Of a stretch of DNA of 64,000 bases, positions 1 to 10,023 are shown piece after piece. The notes under the pieces were generated by a model. The model saw only the letters and a list, made by a program, of their open reading frames with translations. It did no database searches and had not been told where the DNA came from. Position numbers and translations under genes: made by a program. Position 1 is the first letter of the stretch. Each line of letters opens with the position of its first letter. The stretch is taken from positions 2,919,001 to 2,983,000 of the forward strand of contig NZ_CP147246.1 in assembly GCF_002174455.2 (NCBI RefSeq). The letters are read 5' to 3'. The DNA comes from Enterococcus sp. 9D6_DIV0238 (GTDB taxonomy: Bacteria > Bacillota > Bacilli > Lactobacillales > Enterococcaceae).

Positions 1-1
1 T

Positions 2-2434
<2,433 letters not shown>

Positions 2435-2436
2435 TC

Positions 2437-3459
2437 TTATTTATAAGCAATGACAAACAAATTCACATCATCATTGATACAGCTTTGTAAGGTGATTCGT
2501 TCACCACCACCAGTACCAACCGTGAAATCCCAATAGCTTGTTCCAGTACCAACTTCGTTGCCATAATCGTCTAGCTGCAATAACGTCTGTACAGTGTAAG
2601 TTGTTGGTGCACCAGTTGCATCAGTCACAACGATTTGGCTGCCTGCGCCTAAGGAAAATAAATTAGAGAAGATGCCGGGATTGTGTCCGATGAAGTGGGT
2701 ATTTTGTCCGTCATCTCCTGATTGGACAGCCGCACCGCCCCAAGTGGAAGCAACACCGCCGGGATTTGAATCGATAATACTTTGACCACTGCCTTGACCG
2801 CCATTTTGATAAGGAATCGTTTGTCCATTCATCGTCAATGTCATAGGAGCATAAGCTGGAGTTGACGCTGGTTCAGGGGTTGCTGTGGCAGAAGCAGCGG
2901 TTGTTTGTGCTTCAGGAGTTGGTGCAATCGTGGTATCTTCGACAGGAGCTGGAGTAACAGCGATAGGTTCGTTTTTAGCAACAATATGATAGAGTCGATC
3001 AGCATGACCGGTGTTTCCATTTTGATCTGTAACAGAAAAGTGAATCGTTTGATCGCCGATAATTGAAGTATCTAACGTATTTTCTGCTGATACTTTGGCT
3101 GTAAGATCACCATCATGATCGTCGGTTGCGCTAACGCCATCATAAATATCGACCTGTGCGTCTTGTTCGAGTGTTACTTCAGGGACGTCGATCAAGGGAG
3201 CGATCGTATCTTTTTTTACATTGACTGCTACTATTTTTTCTTTCATTTGTTTTTTCTTAGGAGTTGCGACTAATTTCTTCATATCCTGGTCTGTCGGTAC
3301 ATTTTTTATAAGATGGATTTTTGTTGTTTTAGATGAAGGATCCGGAGTGTTTGCTCTACTGATAGTATCTGTCCAAATGTAGCCGCCGATAAATAAGGCT
3401 ACACCTAAAATAGTGATGAAACCAGCGATGATCGTTTGTTTTATTGTGTTTTTTTTCAT
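2437..3459 (-). CDS. Sortase-like surface protein with Ig-like (DUF5011-type) domain
   Basis: A 340-residue protein starting at the ATG at 3459, 7 nt after GGAGGG; the ATG 36 nt upstream has no such site. Order of parts: short cytoplasmic tail, one membrane helix (residues about 9-27), a Lys-rich stalk, a bacterial Ig-like domain (about 90-160, with GDLTAKV and GDQTIHFSVTD), a Thr/Pro/Ala-rich linker, and a C-terminal sortase fold. The sortase fold keeps the catalytic His (FIGHNPG) and Cys (ITLQSC). The Arg normally found a few residues after the Cys is not there; NLFVIAYK follows instead of an R-containing strand. It may be a divergent or inactive sortase, anchored outside the membrane. No sortase substrate with an LPxTG motif lies next to it. 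Confidence 0.75.
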   Translation of the reverse strand: MKKNTIKQTIIAGFITILGVALFIGGYIWTDTISRANTPDPSSKTTKIHLIKNVPTDQDMKKLVATPKKKQMKEKIVAVNVKKDTIAPLIDVPEVTLEQDAQVDIYDGVSATDDHDGDLTAKVSAENTLDTSIIGDQTIHFSVTDQNGNTGHADRLYHIVAKNEPIAVTPAPVEDTTIAPTPEAQTTAASATATPEPASTPAYAPMTLTMNGQTIPYQNGGQGSGQSIIDSNPGGVASTWGGAAVQSGDDGQNTHFIGHNPGIFSNLFSLGAGSQIVVTDATGAPTTYTVQTLLQLDDYGNEVGTGTSYWDFTVGTGGGERITLQSCINDDVNLFVIAYK

Positions 3460-3584
3460 GTCTAATCCCTCCAAAAAAGTGGTGAGATTTTCCATTTATC
3501 GATAAACTTTAAATCCTCGTTTTTTACACTTATATAATAAAAGCTGTTTTTGAATAATCCAATTGAGTTGCGCTTTCAATCGAT

Positions 3585-3612
3585 TCAAAAAAGGGCAAAA
3601 TAATGCTATACT
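3585..3612 (+). promoter_or_regulatory. Probable promoter of the Mga-like regulator
   Basis: TTCAAA at 3585-3590 and TATACT at 3607-3612 with a 16-nt spacer, about 90 nt before the chosen start codon. Confidence 0.45.
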
Positions 3613-3699
3613 TATTGTCAAATAAGGATTTCTTCAAAATATTCCTCATCATTGGAAAAATTTGAAGAAATGTACATTAAATTGAAAAGAGGGGGAAAA

Positions 3700-5193
3700 A
3701 TGGAAAGATTATTGTCACCAGCAATGCATCGTAGAGTTCTGTTATTGAATTTATTGGATGAACCAAATGGATGGGTCACATCGGAAGAATTAGCTGAAAA
3801 AATCGATTGTTCCAAAAAAACAGTTATGCTGGATTGTCAGTACATAGAGGATCGTTGGTCAGATTATTTTACATTAGAAGTTTCAAGAAAATACGGCATT
3901 CGGTTGATTACGTCACCGTACCATTCGATACATGATATTTATATAGAAATCATCAAAGAATCGAATGCGTTTACATTACTAGAATCGATTTTCTTTCAAC
4001 CGAATCAATCAGCAGCTTATTGGGAAGAAAAAATCTATTTAAGTAATTCCAGTTTATACCGTCTGTCGAATTCGATATTGTCTGCGCTGAAAGATCGAAA
4101 AATCAACATGAGTCGTTCGCCATATTATGTTTATGGAAAAGATGAACGAAAAGTTCGTTACTTTTTTACCTCGTATTTCATAGAAGTTTATGGAACCAGA
4201 GACTGGCCTTTTCCGTTTGACCGAGCTAAAATATTTGCTCTTGCGGACAAAATAGCTGCTAAATTTGATTTAGAATTGAATGATGGCCAGCTTGTTCATT
4301 TGGTCAACTCGATCGCAGTAACGATCATTCGTGAATCTCAGGGATTTTTGATCAAGGATAGAAGAGACCCTATCCACAGCTTTGTCAAAAAAACGATCGA
4401 TATCAAAAAATATCAGAAAGATGTCGAAGCAATCTTAAAGCCTTTAGAGATCGTTTTACCTGAGAATTGGTATGAAGATTTTTGTTATTCGATTTTTTGG
4501 TGGGATTTTGGTTGGGATAATTTACAGGAAAAAGAAAATATACTCAATCAAGGAAATGATTTAGTCGATACGATCAAGAATGCATTGAAGATCGAGATTT
4601 CAGCTGCGAGTAGAGCAAGTATCGTTAATCTAGTTGAACATATTTACGCAAAACATAAAATGTTTCCCTATAAAAAGTATATGGTGTACGATCGTTTTTT
4701 ATATTCGAGCAAAATAATTAGACAGACTTATGTGGTTTTAGGTGCTGTGGTAACGAAAGCATTGAGCGATTTGGAAAAAAAGACGAATTTTCCTTGGGAA
4801 TCGATGTATTTTAACGAAATGCTGCATGAAATATCGATTCGCTGGGATCAGTTAACAGAGCAATCTGATGCAAAACGTCATCAAGTATCTGTTTTGGTGC
4901 TTAGTGATCTAGGGAAAGATCATGCGAAGCTGTTAGGTTCGATTTTACATGATAATTTTAGAGACAAAATTTCAATGACGATCCAAGAATATCATTATTA
5001 TGACCAACCGCTGCAAACAGAAGACAATACATTCGATCTGTACATTTCAAATTATGCGCTAACACATATAACCGAGGGAGTCAATATGATCGTAGAGGAT
5101 ATTCCTTCCTTTAAAAATATCATGGATCTAAGAAGTTTCATTGATAGAAAAAGATTAGTACTACCAAAAGATGTGCAATATTTGAATTCATGA
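3700..5193 (+). CDS. Mga/AtxA-like helix-turn-helix regulator
   Basis: A 497-residue regulator. The ATG at 3700 is preceded by GAGGGGG; an upstream in-frame ATG at 3652 lacks a ribosome site. The N terminus carries an HTH_Mga-type DNA-binding region (about residues 20-60, with TSEELAEKIDCSKKTV) followed by a second predicted winged helix. The middle (about 170-390) resembles the PRD-like region of Mga family proteins, and the C terminus resembles the EIIB-like domain of that family. Such proteins control surface and virulence genes, often in response to sugar phosphotransferase status. It diverges from the sortase-like gene, which makes that gene a candidate target, but this is inference. Confidence 0.75.
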   Translation: MERLLSPAMHRRVLLLNLLDEPNGWVTSEELAEKIDCSKKTVMLDCQYIEDRWSDYFTLEVSRKYGIRLITSPYHSIHDIYIEIIKESNAFTLLESIFFQPNQSAAYWEEKIYLSNSSLYRLSNSILSALKDRKINMSRSPYYVYGKDERKVRYFFTSYFIEVYGTRDWPFPFDRAKIFALADKIAAKFDLELNDGQLVHLVNSIAVTIIRESQGFLIKDRRDPIHSFVKKTIDIKKYQKDVEAILKPLEIVLPENWYEDFCYSIFWWDFGWDNLQEKENILNQGNDLVDTIKNALKIEISAASRASIVNLVEHIYAKHKMFPYKKYMVYDRFLYSSKIIRQTYVVLGAVVTKALSDLEKKTNFPWESMYFNEMLHEISIRWDQLTEQSDAKRHQVSVLVLSDLGKDHAKLLGSILHDNFRDKISMTIQEYHYYDQPLQTEDNTFDLYISNYALTHITEGVNMIVEDIPSFKNIMDLRSFIDRKRLVLPKDVQYLNS

Positions 5194-5338
5194 GAACGAT
5201 TATTTTTTTGATTTTAAAATAACGCGTGTTTGTTAATTGCTTGTTAGAAAATTGTCTTGGTACATGGATCGGTTTAAGAGTAGGAACAAAGGAACTTAGA
5301 GCGGGACATAGGAAAACTATCACAGCTTTAACATTTTT

Positions 5339-5370
5339 TTAATGCCTTATCTGTAAAAATCACGTATAAT
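5339..5370 (+). promoter_or_regulatory. Probable dnaX promoter
   Basis: A perfect TATAAT at 5365-5370 lies 35 nt before the dnaX ATG. The -35 is poor (TTAATG at 5339-5344, spacing 20, or ATGCCT at 17). The rest of 5194-5404 holds no gene, and no SRP RNA signature was found there although scr precedes dnaX in some Firmicutes. Confidence 0.45.
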
Positions 5371-5404
5371 AGTAACTAGTGAAATTTCGAGGGAGGGGTA
5401 AATC

Positions 5405-7159
5405 ATGGCTTATCAAGCTTTGTATCGTGTCTGGCGTTCGCAGCGCTTTGATGATGTAGTAGGACAAAAAGCAATTACTCAAACTTTAAAAAATGCCATC
5501 GTGCAAAAGAAAACCTCACATGCCTATTTATTTACCGGCCCCAGAGGAACAGGAAAAACTAGTGCGGCGAAAATTTTTGCAAAAGCCATCAACTGTAAGC
5601 ACAGTGTGGATGGCGAGCCATGTAATGAATGTGAAACATGTATCGCGATCACTGAAGGTCGTTTAAATGATGTCATCGAAATCGATGCGGCCAGTAATAA
5701 TGGTGTTGAAGAAATTCGTGATATTCGTGATAAAGCTAAATATGCGCCGACCCAAGCTGAATATAAAGTCTATATCATCGATGAGGTACATATGCTGTCA
5801 ACCGGCGCTTTCAATGCACTGTTGAAAACGCTAGAAGAACCGCCTCAAAATGTTATTTTCATTTTAGCGACGACAGAACCTCATAAAATCCCATTAACGA
5901 TCATCTCTAGAACACAGCGTTTTGATTTTAAGCGTATTGGGACGCAAGATATTGTCGATCATATGGCATACATTTTAAATCAAATCAATGTAGCGTTTGA
6001 AGAGCAGGCATTATATGTGATCGGTCGCGCAGCCGAAGGCGGGATGCGGGATGCATTGAGTATTTTAGATCAAACGATTTCCTTTAGTGATGAAAAGGTC
6101 ACACTGACAGATGCGATGCAGGTCACAGGTAGTTTGACATATGAAATGATGGATCAGTACATTTCAAGCTGTACCGCAGGTGACGTCGAAAAAGCGTTGG
6201 AAACGTTAGAAAGTATTCTGGGTTCAGGAAAAGAGGCCCGACGCTTTTTAGAAGATTTACTATTATATTGCCGTGATTTATTGATGTTCCAGCAAGCACC
6301 AAAGCTCTTGGCGGAAAAAGTCGGAAATTTGACGGATCAGTTTAAAGAACTGGCTGGTCAAACAGATGCTGAAAAAATTTATCAAATGATCCAAATTTTA
6401 AGTGAGACTCAAAACGATATTCGTTTTACAAATAATGCCAATATTTATTTAGAAGTCGCAACGGTCAAGCTGGCTAAAGCAGTCAAACCTGCGATCATGA
6501 CAAATGAAAATGTCCCGCAGGCAGCCACTGAAGATATCAATGGACTACAACAACAAATCGAACAGCTGCAAAAAGAATTGATTGATTTAAAGAAAAACGG
6601 TGTTGCAGCTAAAGAAGCTGAGCCTGTTAAAACAACACGGGCCACAAGCAGTAAGAGTACCTTAAGGATCCCGACAGAAATGGTTTATAAGGTCTTGAAT
6701 GAGGCAACTAAAGATCATTTGCTGAATGTTAAAAATGTGTGGGATGATCTGCTGCAAATGATGTCAGTAACACAACGGGCAATGCTGAAGGCTAGTGAAC
6801 CGGTCGCAGCAGGTCCCAAAGGTTTAGTGATTGCTTTTGAATATGAAATCGTTTGTGGACGTGCTATGGAGGACGAAGAGCTGCAATTAGCATTGCATAA
6901 TAATCTTAGTCGTTTAGCTAATTATGCACCGGAGATGGTCTGCATCACAAAAGAAAGCTGGCCAAAATTACGACAATCATTCATTAGTCAAAACAAAGAC
7001 AGTGGTAATGATCAGACAGCAAACGAACAGGATACATCAAGCGAAGGTGCCCATTTACTGACAGACGAAGAAGAATTACCGCAAGAAGTGAACAATCAAG
7101 TAGTAGACGAAGCGATTGCCATTTTTGGCTCAGAGCTCGTTGAAGTAATAAATGATTAA
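5405..7159 (+). CDS. dnaX: DNA polymerase III subunit gamma/tau
   Basis: The 584-residue clamp-loader ATPase of the replicative polymerase. The AAA+ domain shows Walker A GPRGTGKTSAAK (near residue 45), a zinc-binding cysteine set in the following 25 residues (CKHSVDGEPCNECETC) and Walker B with DEVHML (near 125). Domain III (about 180-360) is followed by a variable charged linker and a C-terminal tau region. RBS GGGAGGGG precedes the ATG. The gene is followed by ebfC at 15 nt, the normal Firmicutes order. In this window the usual third member, recR, lies about 8 kb further on. Confidence 0.97.
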   Translation: MAYQALYRVWRSQRFDDVVGQKAITQTLKNAIVQKKTSHAYLFTGPRGTGKTSAAKIFAKAINCKHSVDGEPCNECETCIAITEGRLNDVIEIDAASNNGVEEIRDIRDKAKYAPTQAEYKVYIIDEVHMLSTGAFNALLKTLEEPPQNVIFILATTEPHKIPLTIISRTQRFDFKRIGTQDIVDHMAYILNQINVAFEEQALYVIGRAAEGGMRDALSILDQTISFSDEKVTLTDAMQVTGSLTYEMMDQYISSCTAGDVEKALETLESILGSGKEARRFLEDLLLYCRDLLMFQQAPKLLAEKVGNLTDQFKELAGQTDAEKIYQMIQILSETQNDIRFTNNANIYLEVATVKLAKAVKPAIMTNENVPQAATEDINGLQQQIEQLQKELIDLKKNGVAAKEAEPVKTTRATSSKSTLRIPTEMVYKVLNEATKDHLLNVKNVWDDLLQMMSVTQRAMLKASEPVAAGPKGLVIAFEYEIVCGRAMEDEELQLALHNNLSRLANYAPEMVCITKESWPKLRQSFISQNKDSGNDQTANEQDTSSEGAHLLTDEEELPQEVNNQVVDEAIAIFGSELVEVIND

Positions 7160-7174
7160 GAGGAGACGATAAAT

Positions 7175-7489
7175 ATGATGCGAGGCATGGGCAATATGCA
7201 AGGAATGATGAAGCAAGTCCAAAAAATGCAAAAGGACATGGAAAAAGCGCAAGCTGAATTAAACGAAAGAGAATTTATCGGTGCATCAACCAACGAATTA
7301 GTCACAGCAACTTTCACTGGTGACCGTAAAATGAAAGACATTTCTATCAAAGAAGATGTTGTAGATCCAGAAGATATCGACATGCTTCAAGATCTTGTGA
7401 TCATGGCAGTCAATGATGCTTTAGCTAAAGTTGACAAGGAATCAGAAGCAACAATGGGTAAATACACTAAAGGATTACCAGGATTTTAA
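7175..7489 (+). CDS. ebfC: YbaB/EbfC-family nucleoid-associated protein
   Basis: A 104-residue protein of the YbaB/EbfC family, which form dimers with a tweezer shape that bind DNA and sit in an operon with dnaX and recR in most bacteria. The Met/Gln-rich N terminus ([14 protein letters not shown]), the amphipathic helix [10 protein letters not shown] and the core are typical, and the length is normal. AGGAGA precedes two adjacent ATG codons at 7175 and 7178, either of which could be used. A strong terminator follows, so recR downstream is not reached from this transcript. Confidence 0.93.
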   Translation: MMRGMGNMQGMMKQVQKMQKDMEKAQAELNEREFIGASTNELVTATFTGDRKMKDISIKEDVVDPEDIDMLQDLVIMAVNDALAKVDKESEATMGKYTKGLPGF

Positions 7490-7498
7490 ACGAAATAA

Positions 7499-7542
7499 AA
7501 ACGTAGAGCCAATCGCATAACTGCATGGTTCTGCGTTTTTTT
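7499..7542 (+). terminator. Terminator of the dnaX-ebfC operon
   Basis: AACGTAGAGCCA pairs with TGGTTCTGCGTT (G-U pairs allowed) and is followed by seven T. It ends the operon exactly where recR would normally continue. Confidence 0.85.
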
Positions 7543-7576
7543 GTCTAGAAAAAGGGAATAAAAGGAGTGTTGAAGC

Positions 7577-8227
7577 GTGAGCTATGAGTATGTGATTTTT
7601 GATTTTGACGGAACGTTAGGAGACTCAAAAGAGTGTGGGTTTAAAGCAACAGAAGAAGCGTTTAAAAAAATGGGACTGACGATCCCAAAAAAAGAAACGA
7701 TTGAATATTATATGGGCATACCGATTGAAAAATCATTTAAGGAAATGTCGAACCGAGCTCTTTCACAAAATGAATTTGACGAACTGCTTGGCTTATTTCG
7801 AACTAGCTACAAAGAATACGAAAACGACTATCTAAAGATTTTTCCAGGGATCAAAGAGTTACTAACAACGTTAAAAACACATAAAAAAGTGCTGTTTGTC
7901 GTATCGAGTAAAAAGACAGATGTGCTAAAAAGAAATTTAGAGTCGTTGACTATTAGTGATTATTTCACGGAAATCGTGGGTTCTGATAAAGTGTCTAACT
8001 ATAAGCCCGACCCAGAAGGTATTCATTATTTACTAAAAAAATATTCGATGAATCCAGTTCAAACGCTAATAGTAGGCGATGCTATTTTTGATATCCAAAT
8101 GGGCAAAGCGGCAGAAGTCGGAACTTGCGGGGTGACATGGGGCAGCCACGCGAAAGCAGAATTGGCGAAAGAACGACCTGATTTACTGATCGATGAACCA
8201 AAGGAACTTCTTTCTTGGATCGGTTAA
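7577..8227 (+). CDS. HAD-superfamily hydrolase (phosphoglycolate phosphatase-like)
   Basis: A 216-residue HAD phosphatase starting at a GTG at 7577 after AAAGGAG (7561-7567). Motif I is FDFDGTLGDS (near residue 10), motif II the SSKKT segment (about 112), motif III Lys in NYKPDPEG and motif IV GDAIFDIQMG (about 170). A four-helix cap sits between motifs I and II, as in Gph/PpaX-type enzymes. The substrate cannot be deduced. It is the first gene of the accessory block between ebfC and recR and stands alone between two terminators. Confidence 0.85.
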   Translation: MSYEYVIFDFDGTLGDSKECGFKATEEAFKKMGLTIPKKETIEYYMGIPIEKSFKEMSNRALSQNEFDELLGLFRTSYKEYENDYLKIFPGIKELLTTLKTHKKVLFVVSSKKTDVLKRNLESLTISDYFTEIVGSDKVSNYKPDPEGIHYLLKKYSMNPVQTLIVGDAIFDIQMGKAAEVGTCGVTWGSHAKAELAKERPDLLIDEPKELLSWIG

Positions 8228-8309
8228 AAATAGTTCATGAAATTTTCGAAATGCCGTGATAAAAAATAAAAAAGGATTTGTTTAAAGTTATTTTTTGATT
8301 TGAATCCAT

Positions 8310-8362
8310 AAAATAATCTCCAAAGGTTGTACCTGAAAAATACAACTTTTAGAGATTATTTT
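8310..8362. terminator. Bidirectional terminator between HAD and MarR genes
   Basis: AATAATCTCCAAAGGTTGTA (from 8312) and TACAACTTTTAGAGATTATT (8341-8360) form a long near-perfect stem with A- and T-rich flanks on both sides, between two converging genes. Confidence 0.85.
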
Positions 8363-8378
8363 AATTCACACTCTTTTT

Positions 8379-8819
8379 TTATTCATAGTTATTGTTTTGT
8401 TGTTCAAGATACATAGAGATTCGTTTTAAATGGTCAATCAAATCTACGAAATTTTTGCTGCCATCCTGTTCTTCTAAATAATTTTCTGTCGTTGTAATAG
8501 CTTTTCTCATGTCGATTACTAGCTGCTTACCAGAGTCACTAAGAAATAGATTATAAGAACTTTTCTTTTGTAAACTCTGTTTTTTTATGATATAGCCTTT
8601 TTCAGTATATGTTTTAACGACTCTAGCGACCAAACCTTTATCGACCATTCTTTTTTCTGCAAGAAAATTTTGAGTACAACCGGGATATTCTTCAATAGTG
8701 AGAAAATAATTGTAATCCGCTGGGCTAATATCAAATTCTTTGATTTTTGTTTTGTTTACATGTAAAAGTTGACGATAAACACGGTCAATCCATTTACCAA
8801 GGATAGCATCGTTATTCAT
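8379..8819 (-). CDS. MarR-family transcriptional regulator
   Basis: A 146-residue MarR-type winged-helix repressor. The helix-turn-helix region covers about residues 45-75 (GCTQNFLAEKRMVDKGLVAR) with a wing at about 78-92 (KGYIIKKQSLQKKSSYNLFLS). It lies 27 nt after the darcynin-like gene on the same strand, so both should be made from the promoter at 9217-9245. The palindrome covering that promoter is a typical MarR operator and suggests autorepression. The inducer is unknown. Confidence 0.85.
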   Translation of the reverse strand: MNNDAILGKWIDRVYRQLLHVNKTKIKEFDISPADYNYFLTIEEYPGCTQNFLAEKRMVDKGLVARVVKTYTEKGYIIKKQSLQKKSSYNLFLSDSGKQLVIDMRKAITTTENYLEEQDGSKNFVDLIDHLKRISMYLEQQNNNYE

Positions 8820-8846
8820 TAGAGAAACCTCTTTTCCATTTATAGA

Positions 8847-9185
8847 TTATGTTACGAGCGGCAATTTTTGTTTTTCAAATTCTTTGAAAGCGTCTTCTAT
8901 CCCAAAAATGACTTCTTTTATTTTAAAGTAGCTTTCAGTATAAAGATCTGTATCACGTATTTCTTCCCACATAAAATGGTAAGCTGCTAAATCGGTTGTT
9001 TCACAAATCGTAAAATCTGTGTAGTTAGCACCTGGAAAAGCTTCTGCGTCGAAGAACCGAACTGAGATAGCTGGATATCTATCAATAACAGAAAGTAATT
9101 TTTTAGCCTGTTCATTTCGAACTTCTCGAGAAAGCTTTAGCCATTTTGGGTAAAATTCTAATAAAACAATAAATGTATATTTCAT
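8847..9185 (-). CDS. Small darcynin-like protein of unknown function
   Basis: A 112-residue protein that I recognise tentatively as darcynin family (small proteins of unknown biochemical role); the opening MKYTFIVLLEFYPKWLKLSR is the main reason. The start at 9185 is chosen because AAAGG lies 8-9 nt before it, while the ATG 9 nt upstream directly abuts that ribosome site. It has a compact alpha/beta composition, with no signal peptide or membrane helix. It is first in an operon with a MarR regulator, a common layout for genes induced by small aromatic or oxidised compounds; that role is inference. Confidence 0.6.
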   Translation of the reverse strand: MKYTFIVLLEFYPKWLKLSREVRNEQAKKLLSVIDRYPAISVRFFDAEAFPGANYTDFTICETTDLAAYHFMWEEIRDTDLYTESYFKIKEVIFGIEDAFKEFEKQKLPLVT

Positions 9186-9216
9186 AAAAAACATCCTTTC
9201 TCATTAATATATGATA

Positions 9217-9259
9217 ATAATAAAGCGTTTAGTTGATTAAGTCAACTAAATGCTTTATT
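9217..9259 (-). promoter_or_regulatory. Promoter with overlapping MarR-type operator
   Basis: On the minus strand a TTGACT -35 (9240-9245) and TATTAT -10 (9217-9222) are 17 nt apart. A 41-nt inverted repeat at 9219-9259 (core TTAGTTGATTAAGTCAACTAA, one mismatch in the outer arms) covers the -35 and spacer. A dimeric repressor bound there would block RNA polymerase, and the MarR protein encoded in the operon is the obvious candidate. Confidence 0.8.
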
Positions 9260-9391
9260 GAAATAGAGTTAAGATCGATGAAAAATACTTATCAGTTTTT
9301 TAGCTACTTAAAGTGAATATTATCTATCCAAAAAAATAGGCATGTGATATTATTTTTGTATGATATATTTTATAAAAAGGTGGATAATTTT

Positions 9392-9673
9392 ATGAAGATA
9401 CAAAGTGATTTTACTGGTGCTAGTCAAAAGGCTACTGCTTTAAAGGGTGCAACAGATAAATTGATTCAATCAGCTTCGATTACTAAAGATACTCAAACAA
9501 CTGTGGCAGGTAATACAAATGCGCAGGAAGCAATCACGACAGCTCAAGAAACAGCCACAAAAATTGCACAAGCAGTTTTTCAAGCTTCCAGTAATCTTCA
9601 AAGTGTAGCAAAGGAGTTTGAAGCGCTGGATCAAAAAGTAGCGAATACGATGATTCGAGGTCTAGGTAAATGA
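9392..9673 (+). CDS. TIGR04197-type type VII secretion targeting protein (Lap1-like)
   Basis: A 93-residue, all-helical protein of the WXG100-like TIGR04197/DUF3130 group. The start at 9392 follows AAAGGTGG; the upstream ATG at 9344 has no ribosome site. Family members pair with LXG toxins and are needed to bring them to the type VIIb secretion system (known for TelA of Streptococcus intermedius). Its stop overlaps the next gene by 4 nt, and the LXG gene comes after that, which is the expected order. No secretion machinery genes are in the window, so it must use a system elsewhere. Confidence 0.8.
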   Translation: MKIQSDFTGASQKATALKGATDKLIQSASITKDTQTTVAGNTNAQEAITTAQETATKIAQAVFQASSNLQSVAKEFEALDQKVANTMIRGLGK

Positions 9674-10023
9674 AGCAATTAGAAATACTGCAAAAAGAAG
9701 AACAGCAATTGCAGTCAAAAGAAGAATCGATTGCAAATGAAGAAAAGCAAGTAAGGCGGATAAAAGAAAGCTATGAACAACACCTTCATGAAGCACGTCA
9801 TTTTTTAGATAATCTATGCTATTTATTCCATAAAAACGAGCAAGGCACATTTTATCAATCTTTGATGGATGAATATTCTCAAGAATCAAGGAAAATACTG
9901 GAACATTTGGAAATAGATGAAACAGAACTCCATGATCAAAAGAAGAGAGTGCTAGACCAACTAGAGGATATCGATTATGAAAAGAGAAAATTATTAGTAG
10001 AGGAGGATACGAATGAGTGTTGA
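9670..10023 (+). CDS. DUF3958-like coiled-coil LXG partner (Lap2-like)
   Basis: A 117-residue, almost wholly coiled-coil protein rich in Glu, Lys and Gln (heptads over residues 1-50 and 75-110) that fits the DUF3958 group. These are the second LXG-associated targeting factor and bind the N-terminal helices of the toxin. It overlaps the Lap1-like gene by 4 nt (ATGA) and the toxin start by 11 nt, so the three are translationally coupled. Assignment is by size, coiled coil and position. Confidence 0.75.
   Translation: MKQLEILQKEEQQLQSKEESIANEEKQVRRIKESYEQHLHEARHFLDNLCYLFHKNEQGTFYQSLMDEYSQESRKILEHLEIDETELHDQKKRVLDQLEDIDYEKRKLLVEEDTNEC

Noticed and set aside
5194..5404. Possible SRP RNA (scr/ffs) gene upstream of dnaX
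   Set aside because: This is the Bacillus location, but the conserved GGTCAGG...GGAAGGAAGCAGC-type signature is not present here.
6445..7383. Minus-strand open frames inside dnaX and ebfC
   Set aside because: They are shadows of strongly supported genes on the plus strand, lacking ribosome sites and recognisable domains.
9344..9391. Upstream start of the Lap1-like protein at 9344
   Set aside because: It would place hydrophobic residues before the helical domain and has no ribosome site; AAAGGTGG fits the ATG at 9392.
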